Shown piece by piece: positions 23,548-34,195 of a stretch of 47,132 nucleotides of DNA; position 1 is the stretch's first letter, and each line of letters starts with the position of its first letter. The DNA is taken from contig JAISCL010000070.1 in NCBI GenBank assembly GCA_031265585.1, positions 1 through 47,132 of the forward strand. Reading direction: 5' to 3'. A program made the translations under genes and the position numbers. This DNA comes from Tannerella sp. GTDB lineage: Bacteria; Bacteroidota; Bacteroidia; Bacteroidales; Tannerellaceae. The notes below the pieces were generated by a model, which ran no database searches, was not told the origin of the DNA, and saw nothing but the letters and a program-made list of their open reading frames with translations.

Positions 23548-26136
23548 ATGAATTTTACCAATTTTACAATCAAATCGCAGGAGGCCGTCCAGCAGGCGGT
23601 GAATCTTGTCAGGCAAAACGGCCAGCAGTCAATCGAAGCGGTTCACCTGCTTAAGGGTGTCATTATGACAGGAGAAAGCATTATGCAATTTCTAACTCAG
23701 AAACTGGGTATCAACCGGCAGAGCCTGAACCGGAATATAAATCAGAAAATAGAGTCTCTGCCGAAAGTTTCGGGAGGAGAACCTTATCTCGGCAGCGAAG
23801 CGAACGCAGTACTTCAGAAGGCCATTGATTACAGCAGCAAATCCGGCGACCAGTATGTTTCGCTTGAGCATCTTATCCTGGCGCTGCTTACAGAGAAAAG
23901 CGACGCTTCACAGATGCTGAAAGATGCAGGCATGACGGAAAAAGAACTGCACGCCGCCATTGACGAGCTTCGAAAGGGCAATAAAGTAACAAGCCAGTCG
24001 GCAGAAGACACATACGACTCACTCGGTAAATATGCCGTCAACCTGAACGAACGCGCCCGTTCCGGAAAACTTGATCCGGTCATTGGCCGTGATGATGAAA
24101 TACGCCGCGTATTACAGATTTTGAGCCGCAGAACGAAAAACAATCCAATCCTCATCGGCGAACCCGGTGTCGGAAAAACAGCGATCGCCGAAGGCCTGGC
24201 ACACCGGATTATCCGGGGCGATGTGCCTGAAAACCTGAAAAGCAAACAGCTGTTTTCGCTGGATATGGGCGCCTTGATTGCCGGTGCAAAATACAAGGGA
24301 GAGTTTGAAGAACGCCTGAAAGCAGTCGTGAACGAAGTCATCAAGTCCGACGGTGAAATCATCCTGTTTATCGATGAAATACATACGCTTGTCGGCGCAG
24401 GCAAAGGGGAAGGCGCAATGGATGCGGCCAACATCCTGAAACCGGCGCTGGCACGCGGGGAACTGCGCGCGATCGGAGCGACGACGCTGGATGAATATCA
24501 GAAATATTTTGAAAAGGACAAGGCGCTGGAACGCCGTTTCCAGACGGTGACGGTGGAAGAACCGGATGAATCCGATACGGTCTCCATCCTTCGCGGCCTG
24601 AAAGAAAAATATGAAAACCATCATAAAATACGGATTAAAGATGATGCCATCATTGCCGCCGTACAGCTGTCAACGCGCTATATAACAGACCGGTTCCTGC
24701 CGGACAAGGCGATTGACCTGATGGATGAAGCGGCGGCGCGTCTGCGGATGCAGGCGGACTCGGTGCCGGAAGCGCTGGATGAAGTATCACGCCGCATTGC
24801 CCAGCTTGAGATTGAGCGTGAAGCCATTAAGCGTGAAAAAGACAGTGACAAACTGGAACTGCTGGGCAAGGAAATTGCAAATCTGAAAGAAGAAGAAAAG
24901 AAACAGAAAGCCAAATGGCAAAGTGAAAAAGAACAGATCAACAGGATTCAACAGAATAAAATTGATATTGAAAATCTCAAGTTTGAAGCCGAAAAAGCAG
25001 AACGGGAGGGCGATTACGGGAAAGTAGCCGAAATCCGTTACGGCAAACTGAAAGAAAAAGAGTCCGAAATAAAAGACATCCAGCAAAAGCTGCACGAGAT
25101 GCAGGGAGGAAATGCGATGATCAAAGAAGAGGTAGACAGCGAAGACATTGCAGACGTCGTTTCACGCTGGACGGGCATCCCTGTCCGCAAGATGATGCAA
25201 AGCGAAAAAGACAGGCTGCTGCATCTCGAAGACGAACTGCACAAGCGCGTAATCGGACAGGATGAAGCCATAACAGCCATTGCGGACGCCGTACGCCGCA
25301 GCCGTGCGGGATTGCAGGATCCGAAACGCCCTGTCGGCTCGTTCATCTTCCTCGGGACGACCGGTGTCGGTAAAACGGAACTGGCAAAAGCGCTGGCCGA
25401 ATATCTTTTCGATGACGAAAACATGATGACGCGCATTGACATGAGCGAATACCAGGAAAAATTCAGCGCCAGCCGCCTGGTAGGAGCGCCTCCGGGCTAT
25501 GTCGGTTACGAGGAAGGCGGACAGCTGACCGAAGCCATACGGCGCAAGCCCTACTCCGTCGTGCTGTTTGATGAAATAGAAAAAGCGCACCCGGACGTAT
25601 TCAATATCCTGTTACAGGTTCTGGATGATGGCCGTCTTACCGACAACAAAGGACGCACCGTCAATTTCAAGAACACGATTATCATCATGACAAGCAACAT
25701 GGGTTCATCCGTCATTCGTGAAAACTTCGAGAAAATGACGGATGAAAACCGGAATCAGGTCATAGCGGATACCCGGGCAATGGTATTTGATCTGATGAAA
25801 AAGACAATTCGACCGGAATTTCTGAACCGTATCGACGAAATCATCATGTTCACTCCGTTGAACGGAAAAGAAATCCGTCAGATTGTAAACCTGCAGCTTG
25901 CCCGTACACAACACATGCTGGAAAAAAACGGCATCCTGCTGCAATTCACGGATGCTGCCTTAAACTATCTGGCAGACAAAGGCTATGATCCGCAGTTCGG
26001 GGCAAGACCCGTGAAACGTGTCATACAGGATCTTGTACTGAATGAGTTATCCCGAAAAATCCTCGGTTCGGAAATCGACAACAAACGTCCGGTCATTATC
26101 AATAAAACTGAAAACGGACTGGTTTTTACAAACTGA
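23548..26136 (+). CDS. clpB: ATP-dependent disaggregase ClpB
   Basis: An 862-aa Hsp100 chaperone of full family length. Clp N-domain repeats cover about 1-145. AAA-1 has Walker [14 protein letters not shown] and the Walker B region [16 protein letters not shown]. The coiled-coil middle domain covers about 410-530 ([20 protein letters not shown]). AAA-2 has [29 protein letters not shown] and the sensor-2 [10 protein letters not shown]. It rescues aggregated proteins with DnaK. The ribosome site GGAAAGGAGAAAC precedes ATG 23548. It is a single-gene unit, and its promoter region carries an unusual sigma-54-like element. Confidence 0.97.
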   Translation: MNFTNFTIKSQEAVQQAVNLVRQNGQQSIEAVHLLKGVIMTGESIMQFLTQKLGINRQSLNRNINQKIESLPKVSGGEPYLGSEANAVLQKAIDYSSKSGDQYVSLEHLILALLTEKSDASQMLKDAGMTEKELHAAIDELRKGNKVTSQSAEDTYDSLGKYAVNLNERARSGKLDPVIGRDDEIRRVLQILSRRTKNNPILIGEPGVGKTAIAEGLAHRIIRGDVPENLKSKQLFSLDMGALIAGAKYKGEFEERLKAVVNEVIKSDGEIILFIDEIHTLVGAGKGEGAMDAANILKPALARGELRAIGATTLDEYQKYFEKDKALERRFQTVTVEEPDESDTVSILRGLKEKYENHHKIRIKDDAIIAAVQLSTRYITDRFLPDKAIDLMDEAAARLRMQADSVPEALDEVSRRIAQLEIEREAIKREKDSDKLELLGKEIANLKEEEKKQKAKWQSEKEQINRIQQNKIDIENLKFEAEKAEREGDYGKVAEIRYGKLKEKESEIKDIQQKLHEMQGGNAMIKEEVDSEDIADVVSRWTGIPVRKMMQSEKDRLLHLEDELHKRVIGQDEAITAIADAVRRSRAGLQDPKRPVGSFIFLGTTGVGKTELAKALAEYLFDDENMMTRIDMSEYQEKFSASRLVGAPPGYVGYEEGGQLTEAIRRKPYSVVLFDEIEKAHPDVFNILLQVLDDGRLTDNKGRTVNFKNTIIIMTSNMGSSVIRENFEKMTDENRNQVIADTRAMVFDLMKKTIRPEFLNRIDEIIMFTPLNGKEIRQIVNLQLARTQHMLEKNGILLQFTDAALNYLADKGYDPQFGARPVKRVIQDLVLNELSRKILGSEIDNKRPVIINKTENGLVFTN

Positions 26137-26235
26137 CAAAATCTATTTGCGGAAACTATTAACATCTTTCACATGAATAAGGTTTGCAAATTGATTACTT
26201 ATTTGTATCTTTCGCCGTTTTTAAGAGTATAAATT

Positions 26236-26562
26236 ATGAATGAGGACAAAGATTTTCCATACGATGACGACGATGCGGTAAGATTTATAAAAAATTACCT
26301 GCCGGAAGAACTTAAAAATAAGTTCAGTGACGATGACATCAATTATATAATTGATTTGATCTATGATTTTTACAACACAAAAGGCTTTTTCGAAGAAGAG
26401 GAAGACAATGATAAGGAAGTAGAAATAAACGAAGATGAATTAGTCGCTTTTGTCGTAAAAAATGCATTATCCGACGGTATGGGAAAATACAATGCGGATG
26501 AGATCTCACTGATCGTCCGGGGAGAAATGGAATATTGCGATTCCATCGGAATGTTTGAATAA
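26236..26562 (+). CDS. Acidic conserved hypothetical protein (108 aa)
   Basis: A very acidic protein (MNEDKDFPYDDDDAVRFIKN) with two similar halves. Each has a helix ending V-R-F-I/V-A-F-V-x-K/N followed by a segment that includes F/Y-x-x-D-D/E-I. Each half finishes with D-L-I-Y-D-F-Y or V-R-G-E-M-E-Y, so it may be an internal duplication. I recognise it only as a type seen next to housekeeping genes in Bacteroidales; function unknown. It has its own promoter-like TATCTTTC at about 26205, and it precedes the OmpA lipoprotein by 45 bp. Confidence 0.7.
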   Translation: MNEDKDFPYDDDDAVRFIKNYLPEELKNKFSDDDINYIIDLIYDFYNTKGFFEEEEDNDKEVEINEDELVAFVVKNALSDGMGKYNADEISLIVRGEMEYCDSIGMFE

Positions 26563-26607
26563 ACAGATATTTATTTACAGGTAAAACAACAATTTCAGGA
26601 CAGGATT

Positions 26608-27297
26608 ATGAAGAATTTGAAAACATTTTCCGTTTTATTTTTAGGCGGAATCTTCCTTTTATCAGGATGTGGAATGAGCAACACGGCAAAAGGCACGGCA
26701 ATCGGCGTGGGAGGCGGTGCGGCCGTCGGCGCCGGAGTCGGCAAAATCGCCGGTAACACGGCGCTGGGCGCTGTTATAGGAGCGGCCATGGGAGGCGCAG
26801 CAGGTGCAATTATAGGCAAAAAAATGGACCGGCAGAAACAGGAACTCGAACAGGTATTACCGGAAGATACGAACGTAGAAGTCGTTGAAGAAGAAGGACA
26901 GGCGCCGGCCCTGAAAGTAACTTTCGACTCCGGCATCCTGTTTGCCACAAACTCAAGCACGGTAAGCGATGCATCCAAAACAGCGTTGCGCAACTTTGCC
27001 GGTAATCTTGAAAAAAATCCGGATACAGACTTGAAAGTCATCGGACACACCGACAATACCGGAAAGGTTGACTACAATCAGACCTTATCCGAAAAACGGG
27101 CAAAAAGCGTCTACGACTACCTGCTCGAACAGGGAGTCAACAGCAGGCGCATGATCTACGAAGGAAAAGGCATACACCAGCCCGTTGCCGATAATAACAC
27201 GGTCGAAGGACGTGCAAAAAACCGCCGTGTGGAAATTATGATTATGGCCAACGAAAAGATGATCCGGGATGCACATCAGGAAGCCGATGAAAAATAA
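26608..27297 (+). CDS. OmpA-family lipoprotein with glycine zipper
   Basis: A 229-aa outer-membrane lipoprotein. The lipobox LLSGC gives Cys about 21. Next comes a glycine-zipper segment (GTAIGVGGGAAVGAGVGKIA, GAVIGAAMGGAAGAIIG) that inserts in or spans membrane. The C-terminal OmpA domain, about 120-220, carries the peptidoglycan-binding motif VIGHTDNTG, SEKRAKSVYDYL and NRRVEI. It anchors the outer membrane to the wall. It ends with an acidic tail and is followed by a strong hairpin. Confidence 0.92.
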   Translation: MKNLKTFSVLFLGGIFLLSGCGMSNTAKGTAIGVGGGAAVGAGVGKIAGNTALGAVIGAAMGGAAGAIIGKKMDRQKQELEQVLPEDTNVEVVEEEGQAPALKVTFDSGILFATNSSTVSDASKTALRNFAGNLEKNPDTDLKVIGHTDNTGKVDYNQTLSEKRAKSVYDYLLEQGVNSRRMIYEGKGIHQPVADNNTVEGRAKNRRVEIMIMANEKMIRDAHQEADEK

Positions 27298-27334
27298 CAG
27301 GGCCACATTAACCGTTAGTTTTTTTGATTGAAGA

Positions 27335-27367
27335 AAGGGGCTGTATCAAAAGGCGAAACAGCCCCTT
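27335..27367 (+). terminator. Hairpin terminator after the OmpA lipoprotein
   Basis: Ten-base perfect stem AAGGGGCTGT/ACAGCCCCTT with a 13-nt loop. The tail CTTCC has few T, so termination may be partial. dusB starts 36 bp further on. Confidence 0.6.
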
Positions 27368-27402
27368 CTTCCATTCCATAACAACTATTCAACAGGCAGC
27401 AA

Positions 27403-28377
27403 ATGAAAATAGGAACGGTTGATTTGGGAGCATATCCGGTATTGCTGGCTCCCATGGAAGATGTTACGGACATATCGTTCCGGCTGTTGTGCAAACAGTT
27501 TGGAGCAGATATGGTTTATACCGAATTTGTTTCGAGCGATGCAATTGTCCGGCATATCGGCAAGACAGTGGAAAAGCTGCATGTGGCCGGCGAAGAACGC
27601 CCCGTAGCGATTCAGATCTACGGAAAGGAAGTCAGCCCGATGGTCGAAGCAGCAAAAATCTGCGAAGAGGCCCGTCCGGATGTCATTGATCTCAACTTCG
27701 GCTGCCCGGTAAAAAAAATAGCGGGAAAAGGAGCCGGCGCCGGTATGTTGCGCAATATACCCCTAATGCTTGAAATTACACGGGAAGTCGTAAAAGCGGT
27801 CAACATCCCGGTAACCGTAAAAACGCGCCTCGGATGGGATGCTGAAAACCGGATCATTACCCGGCTGGCCGAACAGTTGCAGGATTGCGGAATCGCCGCC
27901 CTGTCCATCCACGGACGCACAAGGTCGCAGATGTACACCGGAGAAGCCGACTGGACACTCATAGGAGAAGTCAAAAACAATCCGCGGATAACGATTCCCA
28001 TCATCGGCAATGGAGACATCCTGACGGCCGGAGACTGTAAGGAACGTTTTGACCGCTATGGCGTAGACGGCGTAATGATCGGACGGGGCAGCATCGGAAG
28101 GCCCTGGCTTTTCCGTGAAATAAAACATTACCTTCAAACCGGCCGGCCATTACCCGCCGAACCATTTCCCCGGTATCTCAATATCCTGAAAAAACAGGTG
28201 CTGCAAAGCGTCGAACGTCTGGATGAAAGACGGGGCATCCTGCACATACGCCGTCATCTGGCCGTAACGCCCCTGTTCAAAGGAATACAAAACTTCAAAC
28301 AAACGCGCGTAGCCATGCTCCGGGCAGAAACAGTCGAGGAGTTATTCGACATAATGGACGGGATAAATATTTTTTGA
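27403..28377 (+). CDS. dusB: tRNA-dihydrouridine synthase B
   Basis: A 324-aa FMN-dependent TIM-barrel enzyme that reduces uridine in the tRNA D-loop. Visible motifs are LLAPMEDVTDISFR (FMN site), DLNFGCPVKKI with the catalytic Cys, GAGMLRN, VTVKTRLGWD, SIHGRTRSQMYTG, PIIGNGDI and GVMIGRGSIGRPW. The helical tRNA-binding domain follows. Length is normal. It ends 18 bp before a palindromic repeat and converges on the helicase gene. Confidence 0.95.
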   Translation: MKIGTVDLGAYPVLLAPMEDVTDISFRLLCKQFGADMVYTEFVSSDAIVRHIGKTVEKLHVAGEERPVAIQIYGKEVSPMVEAAKICEEARPDVIDLNFGCPVKKIAGKGAGAGMLRNIPLMLEITREVVKAVNIPVTVKTRLGWDAENRIITRLAEQLQDCGIAALSIHGRTRSQMYTGEADWTLIGEVKNNPRITIPIIGNGDILTAGDCKERFDRYGVDGVMIGRGSIGRPWLFREIKHYLQTGRPLPAEPFPRYLNILKKQVLQSVERLDERRGILHIRRHLAVTPLFKGIQNFKQTRVAMLRAETVEELFDIMDGINIF

Positions 28378-28394
28378 CAGTGATACGGATGTGC

Positions 28395-28418
28395 AGAGAC
28401 GCGATGCATCGCGTCTCT
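28395..28418. repeat. 24-bp perfect palindrome between convergent genes
   Basis: AGAGACGCGATG plus its exact reverse complement, sitting in the 42-bp gap between the dusB stop and the helicase stop. It shares its 20-bp core with 1286-1305. As a hairpin with GC-rich stem it could serve as a bidirectional transcription end. Confidence 0.85.
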
Positions 28419-28419
28419 A

Positions 28420-30546
28420 CTATGGTATTTTTGTGATTTTTGCGGTGAAGAGGATGTTCCGTTCTGTTTTTAGTTTGTCAAACAGGATGGAATAGCCGGA
28501 TTCTGCGGTATGGATGGCTGTGATTACTCCCGGCCCGAATACGGGATGCTCTACACGGTCGCCCTGCCGGAATATCAGGGAAGGGGAATCGGCGGAAAGA
28601 CGGTTTGTGTGAATTTCCAGCCAGGGCTCAAGCTCTTTGACAAACCGGATGTTTTCTTTTCCCGCATCGAAAATAAAACGGGACGGATATTTAAAGATCC
28701 CGTCATTTGAGGTTCCTTCCGAATCGGAAAGATACAGGCGATCCATCGCCCGCGTCATCGCGACGTAAGCCAGGCGGCGCTCCTCATCCATTTCTTCCGG
28801 CGTATTGATTTTCCGGCCGGGGAAAACGCCCTCGTTCAGTCCGCAAATAAAAACACAGGGAAATTCCATCCCCTTGGAGGCATGAACGGTCATCAGTTTG
28901 ACGGATTCCCGGTTGTCTTCCTGATCAAGGCCGGTAAGCAGGGCAATCTGCGAGAGGAAATCTTCCAGCGTCGCATCATCGTCCTGTCCGGCCTGCTCAA
29001 CCGCCCGTTTAAGTTCGGCTACATTATCGAGCCGTTCCTGGTCTCCCTGCAGGCGGAGAAATTCCTCATATCCGCTTTGATCCAGTAACATTTGCAGGAG
29101 ATCTCCCAGCGGAGCGCTGTCTTTGGACTGTTTTACGGATTCAATCGCCCGTACGTACCGGACGGCCTGCGTGCCCCGGAATAAAGCGTTGTCCAGGTTT
29201 TCCTTCAAGGCATCGTATAAGGACTGACCGGCTGTTTCCGCGCAGGTTTTCAAAAAGCCGATTTTCTTTTTCCCCATTTTCCGGGAAGGATTGTTCACCG
29301 TACGCAGGAACGCAATATCATCCGCCGAGGTAAGCATCCGCAAATAGCAGATGATATCCTTGACTTCTTTTCTTCCGTAAAATTCAATGCCACTGAAAAG
29401 TCTGTAGGGCAGGCTGTTTTTTATAAAACATTCTTCCAGCGGCCGGGTAAGGTAATGCGCCCGGTAAAGGACTGCGATCCCGTTTAAAGAGATGCCGCCG
29501 TCGATCAGCTGACGGATTTGCTGATAAATCCACCCGGCTTCGTCCTTTTCACTGTGGCCATGATAATAGAGGGGAAGCTCATCGCCCGGACGGACAGGCT
29601 TCAGTACTTTCGGGAACCGGACGGTATTCTTTTCAATCAGGGTGTCCGAGGCGTGGAGTATTTCCGGTGTGGAACGGTAGTTGACGGTCAGCAGGATGGT
29701 CGCGGCTTCGGGATATACCTTATCAAAATCGAGGAACAGTTTTACGTGCGAGCCGCGCCAGGAATAAATCGTCTGGTCGGGATCGCCCACAATAAACAGG
29801 TTGCCGTGACGGCCGGAAAGCAGCCGGGCGATCCGGTACTGACGCTCGCTTACATCCTGAAACTCATCCACCATTACATACTGCATCCTGTCCTGCCATT
29901 TTTTCAGTATATCGGGAAAATGTTCCAGTATATAGGAAGCGAAATTGATGATATCATTAAAATCGCAGCCGAAGCATTTCTTCTGTTCATAGAGATAACG
30001 GAGGAAAATCGCTTCATCACGGTCGGAGGTGCGCATAAATCGGGCTTTCAGTTCTTCATTATTCAACTCGTAAATGAAATCGATATAAGAGGTCGCAAAA
30101 AGCTTTTTAGCTTCAAGCACCTCATCAATTGTACGTTTGACGGTCGTTTCGCGGAGGGTCAGGTTCATTTCTTCGAAGATCTTCAGGAGCATCTGTTTCT
30201 GGTCTTCGACATCAAGGATGATGAAGTTCCGGGGGAAGTTCAGCACATGTATATCCTCTTTCAACAGCTGTACGCAAAAGGCATGGAAGGTGCAGATATA
30301 GCCCAGATCCATATCGCCCAGTGTTTTCCGTATACGGGATTTCATCTCGTTCGCGGCACGGTTCGTGAACGTAACGCATACGATATTTTTAGGCGCTACC
30401 CCGAGGGCGTCCGTCAGGTAACAGTAGCGGGAGGTCAGGGCGCGGGTTTTCCCTGTTCCGGCGCCTGCCAGGACACGGATCGCCCCCTCCGTCGTCCGGA
30501 CGGATTCCAGTTGTTCGGGATTGAGATTTTCCAGATAATTTTCCAT
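28420..30546 (-). CDS. UvrD/PcrA-family 3'-5' DNA helicase
   Basis: A 708-aa superfamily 1 helicase. Motif I is VLAGAGTGKTRALTSRY, motif Ia CVTFTNRAANEMKSRI, motif II VMVDEFQDVSERQY, motif III GDPDQTIYSWRG, motif IV LTVNYRSTPEILHASD, motif V VKLMTVHASKGMEFPCVFIC, motif VI RRLAYVAMTRAMDRLYLS. The C-terminal about 60 residues (GDRVEHPVFGPGVITAIHTA) form the Tudor-like domain typical of UvrD/PcrA, which couples to RNA polymerase. It acts in repair and replication restart. Length matches the family. It is followed upstream on the same strand by the acyltransferase-like gene, with 27 bp between. Confidence 0.93.
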   Translation of the reverse strand: MENYLENLNPEQLESVRTTEGAIRVLAGAGTGKTRALTSRYCYLTDALGVAPKNIVCVTFTNRAANEMKSRIRKTLGDMDLGYICTFHAFCVQLLKEDIHVLNFPRNFIILDVEDQKQMLLKIFEEMNLTLRETTVKRTIDEVLEAKKLFATSYIDFIYELNNEELKARFMRTSDRDEAIFLRYLYEQKKCFGCDFNDIINFASYILEHFPDILKKWQDRMQYVMVDEFQDVSERQYRIARLLSGRHGNLFIVGDPDQTIYSWRGSHVKLFLDFDKVYPEAATILLTVNYRSTPEILHASDTLIEKNTVRFPKVLKPVRPGDELPLYYHGHSEKDEAGWIYQQIRQLIDGGISLNGIAVLYRAHYLTRPLEECFIKNSLPYRLFSGIEFYGRKEVKDIICYLRMLTSADDIAFLRTVNNPSRKMGKKKIGFLKTCAETAGQSLYDALKENLDNALFRGTQAVRYVRAIESVKQSKDSAPLGDLLQMLLDQSGYEEFLRLQGDQERLDNVAELKRAVEQAGQDDDATLEDFLSQIALLTGLDQEDNRESVKLMTVHASKGMEFPCVFICGLNEGVFPGRKINTPEEMDEERRLAYVAMTRAMDRLYLSDSEGTSNDGIFKYPSRFIFDAGKENIRFVKELEPWLEIHTNRLSADSPSLIFRQGDRVEHPVFGPGVITAIHTAESGYSILFDKLKTERNILFTAKITKIP

Positions 30547-30573
30547 CGCAGCCGGGATTTACCGCCCCCTGAA

Positions 30574-31689
30574 TTAAACCTTTAAAAAGACATTTTTCCT
30601 GTACAAAAAATACAGAAAGAGCCAGCACACCGCAATATATCCCGTACTGTTTATCAGATTCGCCCAGACTTCGGGAAACTTGCCCGCCAGTCCGCCAAAA
30701 AAGAAATTCGAGATACGGGAGAAACCGATCACACTTTGCGCCAGGTAAATGGTAATTGAGTTCATCCCGACTACGCGGAAGAAAAGCGTCCAGCGGCGAT
30801 AGCCTTTCACGTCGATAATGTAATAAAACAGCGCAAATAAAAGGAGGGAATAGCCGGCTACCGCGCAAACAAACGAACTGCTCCACAACATCTTGTTCAC
30901 CGGGAAAACATAATTCCACAGGAATCCGGCGACTGAAAACGCAATGCCGGCGGCAACGAGATATAAAACTTTCCGGCGCTCCGTTATTTTATCGCTTGAA
31001 ATACGGATAAACTGCCCGGTAAACATCCCCAGCATGGCGGTGACAATGGCCGGCAGGGTGCTGAGCAGTCCTTCGGGATCAAAATGATTCTCCCCGTAGA
31101 TCAGCCGTCCGGGCAGCAATACGCGATCCACCGCCCCTGCCAGGTTATTTTCAAACGAAAAGGTATCCGGCCCGCCCGGAACGAGCCATAACAGCAGCCA
31201 GTAACCGGTCAGGATAACAGCCGCCAGGACCGCCAGCGCCTTCGGTCGGAACTTCATGAACAGCAGGGCCGAGCACATCCATGCCAGGCCGATCCGCCCC
31301 AGGACGCTTGCGCACCGCAGGCCGGCGAAATCCAGCTTAAACAGTCCGTTATAGACCATCCCCAGGAAGACAAGCAGGAGGCCCCGCCGGATCACCCGGA
31401 TCAAAATTTGCCCTTCCGTCTTTCCCGCGGCACGCTGTTTAGCCATGGAAAAAGGGAAGGATATGCCGGCGATAAAGAGAAACAGGGGAAAAATCGTATC
31501 GTGGTGTGTGAGGCCGTTCCACTCAACATGTTCCATTTGCGAGGCAAGCCAGGCCATCAACCCGGAGGAGGGGAACAGTCCGCAGAGGGAAACAATCCAG
31601 CCGGAGAGTCCCATAATAAACAGCATGTCAAAGCCCCTCAGTGCATCAAGCGACAAAAGCCGTTCTTTCTTATTAAAATCCGATTTCAT
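30574..31689 (-). CDS. Heparan-alpha-glucosaminide N-acetyltransferase-like membrane protein (DUF5009 type)
   Basis: A 371-aa membrane protein with about ten hydrophobic helices. It opens with RLLSLDALRGFDMLFIMGLSG, the R-x-x-S-L-D-A-x-R-G signature of this acyltransferase family. Next is NGLTHHDTIFPLFLFIAGIS, containing the His-Asp pair thought to be catalytic. ATG 31689 was chosen over TTG 31725 because the -7 box at 31723-31730 means transcripts begin after that TTG. Function is probably transfer of an acyl group to periplasmic sugar, but the substrate is unknown. Confidence 0.85.
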   Translation of the reverse strand: MKSDFNKKERLLSLDALRGFDMLFIMGLSGWIVSLCGLFPSSGLMAWLASQMEHVEWNGLTHHDTIFPLFLFIAGISFPFSMAKQRAAGKTEGQILIRVIRRGLLLVFLGMVYNGLFKLDFAGLRCASVLGRIGLAWMCSALLFMKFRPKALAVLAAVILTGYWLLLWLVPGGPDTFSFENNLAGAVDRVLLPGRLIYGENHFDPEGLLSTLPAIVTAMLGMFTGQFIRISSDKITERRKVLYLVAAGIAFSVAGFLWNYVFPVNKMLWSSSFVCAVAGYSLLLFALFYYIIDVKGYRRWTLFFRVVGMNSITIYLAQSVIGFSRISNFFFGGLAGKFPEVWANLINSTGYIAVCWLFLYFLYRKNVFLKV

Positions 31690-31722
31690 TTTTTTGTTTT
31701 TTTTTGTGGTAAACTCAGTGTG

Positions 31723-31730
31723 CAAATATA
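31723..31730 (-). promoter_or_regulatory. -7 box for the acyltransferase-like gene
   Basis: Minus-strand TATATTTG, exact TAnnTTTG, 33 bp before the chosen ATG. Confidence 0.55.
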
Positions 31731-31819
31731 TAAAATTATTTATTACCGGAGAGAAAAATCGGGAAACATGGCTAATTCTTTTTTTGAGGCGCTACCATAC
31801 AGGGACAACGGAGATCCCC

Positions 31820-32105
31820 TGTTCTCTGATCAGAAACACTGTTTCTGTTCGGAACCGGCTCCGATTCCGGTTAGAATCATTGATTCTGTTCGGAATTGAG
31901 TCCGATTCCGGTTAGAATCAATGATTCTGTTTAGAATTGACTCCGATTCCGGTTAGAATCATTGATTCTGTCCGGAATTGAGTCCGATTCCGATTAGAAT
32001 CATTGTTTCTGTTCGGAACTGGCTCCGATTCCGATTAGAATCAATGATTCTGTTTAGAATTGACTCCGATTCCGATTAGAATCAATGATTCTGTCCGGAA
32101 TTAAC
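31820..32105. repeat. 41-bp tandem array with 123-bp higher-order period
   Basis: Six full 41-bp units (31860-32105, starts 31860, 31901, 31942, 31983, 32024, 32065), a diverged unit before them and a partial one after. Each unit holds a 7-bp hairpin AGAATCA-n-TGATTCT (intact in most units). Units differ at one spot in the order TTCGG, TTTAG, TCCGG, repeated twice, giving a 123-bp superperiod. 41 is not a multiple of 3, so it is not coding. It lies in the 590-bp gap between divergent genes, just upstream of the adaptor promoter. Confidence 0.92.
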
Positions 32106-32159
32106 TCCGATTCCGACCGGATAATAGCACCTCAAAAAAAGATTTAGCCGGAAACATTC

Positions 32160-32194
32160 GCCACGGAAACGGACAGGATGTTCGATACCGGACA
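32160..32194 (+). promoter_or_regulatory. Two activator-type binding sites upstream of the adaptor gene
   Basis: TGTTCG-ATAC-CGGACA (32179-32194) and, 19 bp upstream centre to centre, GCCACG-GAAA-CGGACA (32160-32175). Both carry the CGGACA half-site of the perfect inverted repeat found before the TolC gene. They are likely targets of the sigma-54 regulator at 42287. Confidence 0.6.
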
Positions 32195-32238
32195 CTGCCG
32201 CATATCACAACCGGCGATTTATCAAACGGTTATCATTC

Positions 32239-32254
32239 CGGCATACTCTTTGAA
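32239..32254 (+). promoter_or_regulatory. Sigma-54-type promoter of the export operon
   Basis: CGGCATACTCTTTGAA aligns position for position with the TolC promoter element TGGCATACTATTTGCC (GG at -24; GA instead of GC at -12). It ends 26 bp before the ATG, as in the TolC case. Confidence 0.6.
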
Positions 32255-32279
32255 CAGATAACGGCAAAACGCAAGAAAG

Positions 32280-33524
32280 ATGGATCGGGAAATACCAAAA
32301 GAAGTACGGCGGCAAACGCTCCGCCGGCAGATTATAAAGGCAGGAGCCGGCGTAGCGGGGTTCATCGGCCTCATGGCGTTCATCCTGTCCATCCTGCAAC
32401 CGGCGGTCAGGCGTAAAGACCTGCACCTCTCCACCGTCGACCGCGGGGTCATCGAGGTATCCGTCAATGCTTCGGGGAAAGTTGTCCCGGCATTCGAGGA
32501 AATCATCAATTCCCCCATCCATTCACGCATTGTTGAGGTATATAAAAAGGGCGGCGACGCGGTCGACAGCGGGACTCCGATACTGAAACTGGATCTGCAG
32601 TCGGCTCAAACCGATTACAACAAGCTGCTGGATGAGGAACAGATGAAGCGGCTGCAACTGGAACAGCTGCGGCTGACCGGCCGGGGCAAGCTTTCGGAAA
32701 TGGAAATGAAACTGAAAATCTCGCGCATGGAGCTGAACCGCAAAGAAGTCGAACTCCGCAACGAGCGCTACCTGGACAGCCTCGGCGCCGGAACAACCGA
32801 CAAGGTGCGTCAAACGGAACTGAGCTACAACGTAGGACAGCTCCAGCTGAGCGAAGACGAACAGAAATACATCAACGAGCAGGCGCTGGCGGAGGCGGAA
32901 CTTAAAGTACGGGAACTGGAACTGAGTATCTTCCGCAAGGGCCTGGCCGAAATGAAGCGCACGCTGGACGACGCGCAGATACGTTCGCCGCGCAAAGCGA
33001 TCCTGACCTGGGTAAACAGCGAAATAGGCGCACAGATACAGCCGGGCAGCCGCATCGCCGTCGTTTCCGACCTTTCCAGCTTCAAGATCGAAGGGGAAAT
33101 CGCCGATACGTATGGCGACCGCATCGCCGCGGGAAGCAAAGCGGTCGTAAAAACGGGCAGCGAGAAGCTGAACGGCGTCGTGAGCGAAGTAACGCCCCTG
33201 TCCCGGAACGGCGTCATCTCGTTTTCCGTCCGGCTCGAGGAAAGCAGCCACAGGCGCCTCCGTTCCGGCCTCAAGACCGACGTTTATGTGATGAACGCCG
33301 TCAAAGACGACGTGATGCGGATTGCCAACGCCTCCTACTATACGGGAAAAGGCGCGTATGAACTGTTCGCCGTAAACGGCGGTCAGCTCCTCAGGCGCAG
33401 GGTACAGCTGGGCGACAGCAACTTTGAATACGTAGAAGTCATCAGCGGACTGGAAGAAGGAGACGAAGTAGTCGTCTCCGACATGAGTTACTACAAAGAA
33501 AAAAGCAAACTGAAAATTAAATAA
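32280..33524 (+). CDS. MacA/HlyD-type periplasmic adaptor protein
   Basis: A 414-aa membrane fusion protein. One N-terminal membrane helix lies at about 20-42 (AGAGVAGFIGLMAFILSILQ). A half-lipoyl strand follows, NASGKVVPAFEEIINSPIHS. A long alpha-hairpin at about 110-230 reaches toward the outer-membrane channel. The second lipoyl half is DAQIRSPRKAILTWVNSEIG, then beta-barrel and membrane-proximal domains (GLKTDVYVMN, VISGLEEGDEVVVSD). It links the ABC permeases to the TolC-type protein at 40730 for export across the envelope. It is the first gene of a six-gene run, with a 1-bp gap to the ATPase, and is read from the sigma-54-type promoter. Confidence 0.92.
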   Translation: MDREIPKEVRRQTLRRQIIKAGAGVAGFIGLMAFILSILQPAVRRKDLHLSTVDRGVIEVSVNASGKVVPAFEEIINSPIHSRIVEVYKKGGDAVDSGTPILKLDLQSAQTDYNKLLDEEQMKRLQLEQLRLTGRGKLSEMEMKLKISRMELNRKEVELRNERYLDSLGAGTTDKVRQTELSYNVGQLQLSEDEQKYINEQALAEAELKVRELELSIFRKGLAEMKRTLDDAQIRSPRKAILTWVNSEIGAQIQPGSRIAVVSDLSSFKIEGEIADTYGDRIAAGSKAVVKTGSEKLNGVVSEVTPLSRNGVISFSVRLEESSHRRLRSGLKTDVYVMNAVKDDVMRIANASYYTGKGAYELFAVNGGQLLRRRVQLGDSNFEYVEVISGLEEGDEVVVSDMSYYKEKSKLKIK

Positions 33525-33525
33525 A

Positions 33526-34191
<666 letters not shown>

Positions 34192-34195
34192 AAAG

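Noticed and set aside
31820-32105. Possible CRISPR array
   Set aside because: The 41-bp units follow each other with no spacers and share sequence throughout; there are no cas genes.
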